Source: Morchella semilibera (lineage: Eukaryota > Ascomycota > Pezizomycetes > Pezizales > Morchellaceae). From it: a stretch of DNA of 64,000 nucleotides. Positions 55,570 through 64,000 of the stretch are shown here, in pieces. The DNA lies in NCBI GenBank assembly GCA_009192285.1, contig CM018603.1, positions 4,771,613 to 4,835,612 on the forward strand, in the 5' to 3' direction. Below the pieces are notes generated by a model. That model was not told the origin of the DNA. It made no database searches and worked only from the letters and a program-made list of their open reading frames with translations. Every line of letters begins with the position of its first letter. Within the stretch, counting starts at the first letter, position 1. A program made the translations under genes and the position numbers.

Positions 55570-56530
55570 GCTTATCTCTTCTACATACAAAAATAGAGTC
55601 CTTATATACTGGTAGAGAGCGTGGTGTCCCGGCGTCTTGGCATCAGTTTCGAGAATTTGGTAGTCAGAGCACTGTTGCGACGGGTGGGATTATGTTAAAC
55701 GAAGATGGGGTGAGATGAGGTGAGGTTGTCGTCATTAGATTCTAAGAAGTTTGATGGTGTGATGGATTTGTAATATAGTTAGAGAAGATGGTGGGGAGGA
55801 GGAATACGAAGTCTAGTAGCGAGGGATTTCCATGAGGTTCTATGAGCGAATATGTGAGTCATACCGGACTGGTGGGGAACAAGTGTTAAATAGAGGAGAC
55901 AGATGTTTTCCTTTGTTCTTTCTTTCTTTTCTCTCTGTCTCGTCTTCCTGTTATCTCAGTACATAGGAATATACTCCTATTCTTATGCCATAGTTTCTCG
56001 TCTCCATGATTCTGTCCTCTTTAAAAGGAAAACTCATAGCACCTCTCATCGTTCTCGTTGTAGTCAATCCGGTCCTCACTCTCTCTGCTCTGTATCCTTG
56101 TGCCCCTGCCTTTGCCTTTTGCCTTCGCTGGTGCTTGTGCTTGTGTTTGCCCGGCGTTGTCCCTGTCTTTGTCGGTCTCCTTGTCGCGTTGGCTGTGCTC
56201 CCCGAGTCCCTTCTGCGTCATCATTGTCATCTTCTACTTTGGATCGGGTTACTCCGTCACACGTGGTACGAGGGACCGTAGGGGACTTCTTTTCCTTAGT
56301 GCCAGCTTAGTCTTAGGCAAACCTAACCCTGAACCCGCAGCCCCTACCACAAAAGTGTGGTGTTCGCATACAACTTGCTTATTTTACCCTACATACAAAA
56401 ATGGAGTCCTTATATACTATTGACATTAGAGACAGTGGGTAGGACTGTGGATGCGTGGGGGATTTCTTTTCCTTTGTGTCTGTCAACATTTACCCTCAAC
56501 CCGCAGCCCCTACCACCTCTTCCACCAACA
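55570..56530. repeat. Tandem duplication split by LTR A16
   Basis: A unit with CTACATACAAAAAT(A/G)GAGTCC, TTATATACT, TTTCTTTTCCTT and CCCGCAGCCCCTACCAC occurs twice: 55570-55620 plus 56262-56352, and 56365-56515. A16 sits in the first copy. The TTATATACT box suggests the duplicated unit is a promoter or part of an LTR belonging to the ORF that starts at 56674. Confidence 0.7.
55625..56261 (+). mobile_element. Solo LTR, family A (A16)
   Basis: 637-bp unit TGTCCCGGCGTC...ACTCCGTCACA with perfect TSD CGTGG at 55620-55624 and 56262-56266. Confidence 0.93.
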
Positions 56531-56673
56531 AGAGTCTCGCTTCCTATAGAAAGAGAGTAGAACAAAGGAAGAGAAAGATAAATAACCATTCTGCCAGTGT
56601 GCGCTCTTTCCAAACCATCAACTCCATCAATCAATCACTCAATCAATGAATCACTCAATCAATCAAGGCTACC

Positions 56674-58710
56674 ATGTCTACCAATTCTACCACTGGCAAT
56701 CCACTTCCAGTTGAGATGGAAGTCAGTGCGCCCGCTCAGGCCGCAACTACTCTAAGAACCCTTGTCGCCACCATGACGACTTCTGACCATGTCGCGACGA
56801 CTATTGCTATCAGCAGCAACACCCAGGCGACCAGTCAAGCTTCCCCTATTTCCTTGCTAGAGGAGACAGCCGCTCCCATCCCTCAAGCCACACCTGCCCT
56901 TCCAGCTGCAACACAAATCCTTGAAGTCGCACCAGTCCTTCAAAAGAGGAAGAGAGTTACTAGGGGGCTATTAGGGTGTCGCACCGGACTACTAGAGTAG
57001 TACCATGAAGAGCTCAGAGTCCGAAACGCTAACTGCAAAGGCAGAAAGAAATGGGGTCACTTCAGTCTAAACGTAACTAGAATCTCCGCTGTCTGAAGCT
57101 AGTTCGACGAGTATAGAAAGTTGTTTAGATTGGGGTAATGCTAACATGAAGAATGGTTCAGGTAGATATTCTCAAGGATCACTAAGAGCGTATAGAGGTA
57201 ATAGATTTATATCGTTAAGACTCTTTCTTCGTCGATGATGATTTCGGTGAAGTCGGAGAATGACACTGTATTTATATCCCACGCAAATGTCACAAGGACT
57301 AAGAACTATCATTACAACAAATATATGGGAGACCCAGAAGACCCTGATAACGCCAAGAAAAACCAAACACCAATGCCAACATTCCCAAAGCCTTTTTAGA
57401 TCCCTCATGTTACATCGCGGTACTGTATGCACTCAGTTTTTCGTCAGCGGGGAAGTGCCGGGGTCAGCCTACCTGATAACTCCTTAGTACTGGGCCTCGA
57501 CTTCGCTCACCAACTCTTTCCCCTGCATTGTTATCTATCACTAAGGAGCATGGCTCAACATTAGGACTGTTAACACTTAGGCACCGGAGGTGTTGGGTAG
57601 TCTTACCTTTCCTTGAGAAGTCACCAGCGTCAGCTTTCTCAAAACCTTCGCCGTTTGATTAGTTTTGATCCGATTGATCCCAAACTTGAACTGCTGCCCC
57701 CTCATATACCCACTCGTGTCCTGAGCGGCTGTGCCGGCACCTCAATACTCGGGGGTTTTTTCCGGGTTTGAAAACTTGTTTTTTAACTAGTGATTCCGCA
57801 ACTCCGCAATCTGGCCCATACTGGCACCACTATACCTCTCTAGGGCGCCAATTGGGAGTTTAGTAGCATAGGGAGGCTTTTGCTGGTCTTCCTGTCTCCA
57901 AATCCCGTAACAAGAGCATAGCCCTGTCAGAAAGAGTCCCACTATTACAAGCATTCAATTAGATCTTTTACTAATATCAATAGTAGTTCCTAGGGAGGTT
58001 GACATTGATGGTCAGATCTATAGGGTTCCCCCTAATCATTTTACTATTGAAAGCTTCCATATTGCCCATAACATGGTACTTAAGAGTCTAAGAGCAGTAG
58101 CCTCTAATGGGCGTAAGGCTAGTCCTTATGACTTGGTCTTAGCTTGGGGCCCTATGGTCGCTCTTCTTACTCCCACTGTTTGTCCTGATCTGACCAACTT
58201 TGCTCCCGATTGTGATTCGGACGAATCGGTAATCACTTGTCCTCGCAAGCGTCACAGTCGTAGCATTAGTTCCGCTGCTTCCTCTTTGATCATTACTGAA
58301 CGATTGCCTCCGAATTCTCTGAACCGATCGTTGTCGAACCGATCGTTACTCAATCGATTGTTAAGAAGGGAGGATTAACTATAAGGAAAATGCTGAGATT
58401 GGAGATTTCACAGATTTGGATGCTGCAATGGCTGAGATTAAGCATTGCAAGTAGTGGGTTGAAGGAAAGTATATTATGGGCAAGCTTTCCTTTAATGGTC
58501 AGACTGGTGATAATGAACTGATCGATCCAACTTATGATGGGTGTGTTAATTCCCAGGGAAAGTATAAGACCGAATGTCGCAGGTTGGTTGATGGATCTGA
58601 TGAAAATGTTACTTCCGATCACTACGCTGCATGCGTTCAGCGTAGTCGTCCTTGTAGTTTGCTCAATCGTGGGGACCGATATATCCAATCAATTCAATTA
58701 AATAGTTTGT
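56674..58710 (+). pseudogene. Unrecognised ORF (gag-like?), split by LTR B4
   Basis: Starts MSTNSTTGNPLPVEMEVSAP with a Thr/Ala/Pro-rich low-complexity region, ending PVLQKRKRVTRG where LTR B4 is inserted. After B4: VDIDGQIYRVPPNHFTIESF near 57995, RAVASNGRKASPYDLVLAWG near 58095, RKRHSRSISSAASSLI, then after a stop FTDLDAAMAEIKHCK and KTECRRLVDGSDENVTSDHY near 58570. A promoter-like duplicated unit lies upstream and Ty3/gypsy pol relic 4 lies tail-to-tail downstream. It could be the first ORF of a retroelement, but no zinc knuckle or capsid motif is seen. Confidence 0.4.
56969..57912 (-). mobile_element. Solo LTR, family B (B4)
   Basis: 944-bp unit TATTAGGGTGTCGC...CCCGTAACA. Flanks GGGGC and AGAGC agree at three of five bases, with two G-to-A type differences, so the TSD is only suggestive. 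Interrupts the ORF at 56674-58710. Confidence 0.88.
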
Positions 58711-59589
58711 AACCAATAAATTTGCTCTCTAAAATCGTTTGTTCCAGTCGTTCGTTTCTGTTCTTGTTAATAATTTGTTCTATTTCAGTATTCTGCTATA
58801 CTCACTCATGCCTGTTCATATCCTTTCGTATCCATTCGTACCCACCCAAACCCAATCATACCTGATCATACCAATACAGTCGGTACCAATCGGTGAGTGG
58901 ATATATGATTTTGGTTTGAGTTTATGATAGGCTCCTCCATCAACACGTTCAAACCTACCAAGGTTTGTGTTGTGGTTCCGGCCGAACGTGCTATGGAAGT
59001 TGTCATTCCGAGACGATTACGCGTCAGGCTCGATCGTTTAGCAATCCTCTCAGCTGTTGCCAGTTCCTTAAAAGGGGGTGATATAGGTTCCTCTGTATCT
59101 AATAATCTGCGTACCTCCTCTGATGGGGTTAGTACTTCCATATTTGCTCTTCTTTGTCTTGACTTCATGAATGGTGATGTCTAAAGATCCGAAATGTTCT
59201 CGTTGATATTCGCTCGTACCAATTGTTGACTATCGATTAATTGGACCACTGGAAGAAATTTTCCCTTAGGCTCATTGGGTCTGTATGTATCTAGGGGCAT
59301 AATACTATCTACCTTGTATGGTCCATACCATCCAGCTTCAAACCTTTGTGGTTCTTCATGTCTGACCAGAAGGTAATCGCTCGCTTCTAATTTATGCAGT
59401 TTAACGGCCGTATATGTGAACTCTCGTAGCATTGAGTGCGCGCCTGTATGTTGCTCCGTTCACCTGCAATCGAGCATGCAGTAATTTATCTATCCGTTCC
59501 TCTGTGTTATCGATCGGTGTATTTAATGGTTGAGGCGGATTGTCACCGGACGGTAAGATCAGGTGTCTTCTATATAGGAGGTAAATGGA

Positions 59590-60830
59590 CTAAACTTGGA
59601 TATTGTATGTAACCTGACTATACAAGCAAATAGTGCTTGTATGGTTCTTGTTCAAAACTCCCGGGACAACGCAACCACAACCCATCAAAAACCACTTCCT
59701 ACAAACTCTACTATGGCGCCTCCCCACAACCCTTCACCCAGACAGCTCAATGCACGCGCACAAGAGTGGCCTGAATCCACCCGTTGGAAAATGATTGATG
59801 CCAAACAATGTGGTGTCACAGTACGACAGATCGCTGAGGCTCTTGAAGTGCCAAAAAGCACAGTTCAGAACACCTGGGACCAGTTCAAATCAACTGGAAA
59901 TGTTCAACCCCAACGCTCAGGAAGACCACCTAAAACTACGAGAAGGGATGATAGAAGACTCTATCCCTCTACCAGACGTGACCCCAATATTTCCTATTGG
60001 CAGCTTCGTCAAGAATTCACTATCGAGATCTCGGTTAGCACAATCAAACGAAAACTTGGCAAATATGGAATTCACAAGCACATTAAAGCTGAAAGACTTT
60101 TATTAACACCCTATCAGGCTCGTAGGAGACTGATATGGTGTCTGTAACATCGAAATTGGACAATAGCGCGTTGGCGACGCGTTATCTGTAGCGATGAATG
60201 TAGTGTTGAGAAATACACAAATCCATTAGTTCAGTGGGTGTTCCCCACCGCAAAGGAAAAGTGGTTACGGAAATGTGTCAAAGGAGAAGGAAAGTCTGGA
60301 GGGATCAAACAAATGATGTCGGCTTATTTTGCAGGTGGCCCAAAGGGTAACTGTGGAGGTATGAGGGCATATGTAGGGGGGAAAGTGGACGCAGAAGCTT
60401 ATGTACGGACATTGGATTTTTACTTATTGGATTTTGTGGAAGAACTACGGGGAAGGGGTATAGATCCTATCTTTATGCAGGATAACGCTAAAGTACATAC
60501 TGCAATTGTCACGAGAGAGTGGTTGTTGTAAAATAATGTCGAGGTGATGCAGGACTGGCCAGCATATTCACCAGATCTAAATCCTATAGAGCATGTCTGG
60601 GTACACCTTAAGAAACTCTATCATCAATACTATCAACACCTAGCAGCTGATAGACAGCGCCCCAAGGTCTTAAAACCTCTCATGTAAGAGGCTCTAATTC
60701 ACTGGTGGGAATTAATACCTGACCGATTGTTTGAAGCATTGGTAGAGACGATGCCAAGGAGGATTGAAGCTGTAATTAAGGCAAGAGGGTGATACACAAA
60801 GTATTAGATATAACAGATTTTATTATCAGA
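59590..60830 (+). pseudogene. Tc1-like transposase relic 3, nearly complete
   Basis: Inserted in Ty3/gypsy relic 4 between the integrase core and its C-terminal domain. One frame at 59596-60147 has a paired helix-turn-helix (WKMIDAKQCGVTVRQIAEAL, STVQNTWDQFKSTG), the SGRPPKTT linker and ISYWQLRQEF. Then CSDECSVEKY near 60190 (first Asp), MMSAYFAGGPKGN, FMQDNAKVHTA near 60475 (second Asp) and YSPDLNPIEHVWVHLKK near 60565 (Glu). Spacing from the second Asp to the Glu is 35 codons. Only a few stops (60145-60147, 60529-60531 and 60685-60687) interrupt it, so it died recently. TSD and TIRs not resolved. Confidence 0.82.
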
Positions 60831-61107
60831 CTATAAACACTGTAATTACAAAACACCACTTCTTAATAATTTCATTTGATGGGGTTCTATGTGGATTCGT
60901 ATTGTTCTCATTGTGGATCGAAGCCGTTGATATGGGGCTTGTCCTGGGACTTTTGACATCGAGCTATACAAGATCCAGATCCTATAACTTTGTTGGCTTT
61001 CCCATAAGATACTTAGTTAACATTCTTCCAATCGTACCATTCAGGTTCTCAGCCTTGCCGTTCATTCGCGGATCACACAAAGTGGTCGGTCGATGTCAAG
61101 TCGATAA
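60831..61107. other. Integrase region of relic 4, unreadable
   Basis: Between the end of Tc1 relic 3 and the readable integrase core. Minus-strand sequence should encode the end of the catalytic domain, including the third acidic residue, but frames are broken and I cannot place it. Confidence 0.4.
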
Positions 61108-61986
61108 CTACCTTAAGTAATCAGCTGCTACAGGAGTTAAGAGATTTGCTCCATTGTCTGATAATAACTCTTTAGGGAGTCCATAATGACAGAAAATCTC
61201 ATCATGTAGGAAATCAGCTATTGTCTTTTGTTTAGCATCCTTAACGGCTTTAGCGACCGGCCATCCCGTAGCGTAGTCGACTGCTGTAATGATTAAACAA
61301 TTGCCATCAGGTGTAACAGGTAGCTTTCCAATCAAATCGATCACCCAACAGTCGCAGGGTTGAATCATATAGGATGCCATATGTCAAGGCGTTTCCTTCT
61401 CCTGTCAGGGTCGCTGTCACTGTGCAGTCTGACAGTTCGGAAATGATGCTATGAACACTCTAGCATCTTTCTCCGCTGATGGCTACCATCCTCTATGTCT
61501 CAATACTCCATCCGAACCTGATAGTCCTAAGTGTTCATATTCTCCATGCATTTTTTCTAGAAAATCAGAACTGAATAGCTCTTCAATATACCGGGCACTC
61601 CAGTTCTCACCGATCCTTCGGTTCAATTGGTCCTGCTGAAAGAAAAAACTCTGCTTGTTTCTCAGGATTACATTCTGTATGTATTTATCAATGGGGAGAG
61701 TATTATTCTTGAGGTACTCTGAAGTTGCAGTAATTCAACACTGTTCGGTATGTTTGGTGGTCGTACCGATCAAGTCCGGTCTTCTACTACACATGTCAGA
61801 AACTATGTTTTCTTCGTTGCTACAATATTGTATATACAGGTCAAACTCAGAAAACTCTAATATCCATCTGGCTAGTCTCTTTAAAGGTGCTTTAGTTGTC
61901 TTAAGATACTTAAAACTCTCATGGTCTTTAACGACAGTGGTGGTATATCTATTGTCAATATATTACCGCCACGTACAGAGTGCATG

Positions 61987-62932
61987 TATTACGGTGTCAC
62001 ACCAGACTGCTAGAGTAGTATTGTAAAAAGCTCAGAGTCCGAAACGCCAACTGCAAATGCAGAAAGGAACGGGGTCACTTCAGTCTAAACGTAACTAGAA
62101 TCTCCGTTATCCGATGTTAGTCCAACGAATATAAAAAACCTTTCATAGTTGGGTGATGCTAATACGAAAATTGGTTCAGGTATATATTTTCAAAAATCAC
62201 CAAGACTGTATAGAATAGAGGTAATTGATTTATATTGTTAAGACTCTTTCTTCGTCAATGATGATTTCAACAAAGTTGGAGAATGACACCGTATTTATAT
62301 CCCGCGCAAATGTCACGCGGACTAAGAACTATCATTACAACAAATATGTGGGAGACCGGAAGACCATAATAAGGAAACCAAACACCAACGCCAACATTTA
62401 CAACGCCTTTTAAATCTCTCATGTTACGTCGCGCTACTGCATACACTCAGTTTTCGTCAGCGGGAAAGTGTTGGAGTCAGGCTACCTGATAACACTTTGG
62501 TACCTAGCCTCTACTTCATTCGCCAACTCTTTCCCTGCATCGGCATCTATCACTAAGGAGCATAGCTCAATATTAGGATTGTCAACGATTGAGTACCGGA
62601 GGTGTCGGATAGTATTACCTTTCCCTGAGAAGTGACCACCGTCAGCTTTCTCAAAACCTTCACTGTTTGATCAGTTTTGGTCCGATTGATTCCAAACTTG
62701 AACTACTGCCCCCTTATATACCCACCGGTGTCATGGGTGGCTGTGTCGGCGCTTTGTCGCTCCGGGGGTTATTTCTGGGGTCAAAAAACGTGGTTTTTAA
62801 CTAGTGATTCCACAACTCCGCGATCTGGCCCATACTGGCACCACTGTACCTCTCTGGGGTGCCAGTTGGGAGTTTAGTAGCATAGGAAGGCTTTGCTGGT
62901 TTTCCTGTCGCCATTTTCCAAAACCCGTAACA
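61987..62932 (-). mobile_element. Solo LTR, family B (B5)
   Basis: 946-bp unit TATTACGGTGTCAC...CCCGTAACA with perfect TSD GCATG at 61982-61986 and 62933-62937. The TATA-like CTTATATACCC near 62715 is the reverse of the B2 box. Interrupts the RNase H of Ty3/gypsy relic 4. Confidence 0.93.
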
Positions 62933-63439
62933 GCATGCTTAATTGCTAACAGCTCCTTCTCCTGAACAGGATAGTTGAATTCAGCCGATATTAAGCATCT
63001 GCCATCGTATACTACCAGATGTAACCGCTTATTTTTTGATGAAGTCTGTAAAAGGACATATCCTATAGCATGATTGCTTGAGTTGGTTTTGATCGTGGAC
63101 AGTGCTGATACATCTGTCTGAAGCCAAATTGAATCTGATATCATGTTTTTCTTGAGTATATCAAATGCATTCTCACAGGAAACATTTCTAATAATTTTCC
63201 TGTGTTTTTGTTTCCTAGCAACTAGATTGTCCTCCTTGAGAAGATTGAATAATGGTCCGGCAATGGTCACGAAGTGGCGAACGAACTGTCTGTAATACGA
63301 AGCAAGACCCAAAGATTGTCTAACCGTATGGGCTGGAGTAGGTCTAGGCCATTCCCAATAATATCCAACTTTCCTGGAGTAGGTATTGTAGGTTGACAAA
63401 AGTTCTCGTGATTTTGCATGGCAACCAAAACCCCATCCA

Positions 63440-64000
63440 CTGTACCATGACCCTGCACTCTCCAATGAAAAAACAACAATCCGGAACCCACCTCACGCCT
63501 CTCATGCGAGGTAGGATAATTGGTCCAAAAGAGGCTGGAAAATCCATCGCTAAGATATCTCATGATTTACAAATTCCCTATTCCACAGTACGAGGCAATG
63601 CCCTCAGAGACCCAACCAGCAATGGTAGAAATGCACATCGGAATGGCCGACCCCGCAAGACAACTGAAGAAGAAGACTAAAAGCTTCTTCAGATTACTAT
63701 AGATGATTGTCGTCAAACCTACAAAGAGATCTAATTTAAATTCAATATTGATATATCAACAAGAACAATAAAACGACGCCTTAGCGAGCAGCATCTACGG
63801 AAATGGATGGCGATGGAACGGACTCATCTAAATAATGAGATTGCGGAAGAAAGGCTTATTTGGGCTCTTGAACATGTTACTTGGACGAAGGAGATGTGGA
63901 AAAAACGGTGCATGTGGGGTGATGAAGTTACAGTAGAGAGGGGAAGTAGTAGGAGAAAAAATAGATTTTTAGATTTCCTCAATATGGTTGAGGCTACTAC
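63440..64000 (+). pseudogene. Tc1-like transposase relic 4, runs off the window
   Basis: Starts near 63448 with MTLHSPMKKQQSG, then LTPLMRGRIIGPKEAGKSIA and SHDLQIPYSTVRG (helix-turn-helix), NGRPRKTT linker, stop at 63678, ITIDDCRQTYKEI, STRTIKRRLSEQHLRKWMAM, NEIAEERLIWALEHVTWTKE and WGDEVTVERG near 63920 (first catalytic Asp). The rest is beyond the window. Inserted into the RT of Ty3/gypsy relic 4. Confidence 0.75.

Larger units (their letters stand above)
58866..63480 (-). pseudogene. Ty3/gypsy pol relic 4 (RT, RNase H, integrase)
   Basis: On the minus strand from the right. RT end SLGLASYYRQFVRHFVTIAG near 63290; RNase H INYPVQEKELLAIKHA-type segment near 62960, cut by LTR B5; DHESFKYLKTTKAPLKRLAR near 61900; zinc-binding HGEYEHLGLSG near 61550 with FPNCQTAQ; integrase core CDCWVIDLIGKLPVTPDGN and ELLSDNGAN (two catalytic Asp) at 61108-61380. 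After Tc1 relic 3, ERIDKLLHARLQVNGA and the C-terminal domain LLVRHEEPQRFEAGWYGPYK (59181-59432); then a tail to 58866. Three insertions and many stops. Confidence 0.82.

Overview
The window looks like a transposon graveyard from a filamentous fungus. The introns that can be placed are short (about 50-65 bp, GTAAGT/GTATGT to AG). The mix of pogo/Fot1-type and Tc1-type transposases, Ty3/gypsy elements, a Tad/I-like LINE and a Helitron with an N-terminal CxxC...CxxC zinc ribbon also fits a fungus. I see no intact host gene, no rRNA and no convincing tRNA. Nearly every coding region carries stops, frameshifts or an insertion. The species cannot be named from the sequence.

The commonest component is a roughly 630-bp LTR-like unit, here called family A (TGTCCCGG...CCGTCACA). 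There are 16 copies, counting fragments. Eight have perfect 5-bp target site duplications (TSDs), four have near-perfect ones, and no internal coding region was found attached to any copy. Family B is a 0.95-kb LTR-like unit with five copies. Family F is about 0.5 kb with two clean copies plus relatives, and H is a single copy. B, F and H have unusual termini (TAT(C/T)A...TGATA or TAACA) but still carry 5-bp TSDs. Three MITE-like families, a TA-flanked element loaded with minisatellites (family C) and several tandem repeats fill the spaces.

Layout. 0.36-1.4 kb: degenerate copy 1 of an unrecognised intron-bearing gene (family D). 1.5-7.3 kb: tandem repeats, LTRs, a DDE transposase and a double-palindrome MITE. 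9.3-10.7 kb: Tc1 relic 1. 10.98-13.8 kb: an LTR A containing an LTR B and a LINE. 13.87-15.2 kb: family D copy 2. 15.3-23.05 kb: Tc1 relic 2, split by an LTR A and by a 6.0-kb Helitron. 23.2-30.1 kb: a second, older Helitron relic broken by C, A and F elements and MITEs. 30.2-32.7 kb: Tc1 relic with LTR A, then LTR B. 32.88-34.98 kb: a pogo element with clear ends. 35.9-38.8 kb: a 2OG-Fe(II) oxygenase-like pseudogene converging on a PIF1-like helicase pseudogene. 41.5-44.8 kb: LINE RT and Ty3/gypsy pol. 44.9-47.7 kb: second pogo. 47.75-49.45 kb: second 2OG-like copy. 50.1-55.2 kb: two Ty3/gypsy gag-protease relics. 56.7-58.7 kb: unknown retroelement-like ORF. 58.9-63.5 kb: Ty3/gypsy pol relic split by Tc1 relic 3 and an LTR B. 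63.4-64.0 kb: Tc1 relic running off the window.

The genes do not form a cellular pathway. The useful information is the order of insertion, which TSDs and restored reading frames make readable at many points. The most unusual items are a Helitron whose 5' region carries a family-B LTR promoter-like segment in the sense orientation, the two-copy unknown gene family D, the paired 2OG-oxygenase-like genes, and family A with a reading frame shared by many copies on its antisense strand.
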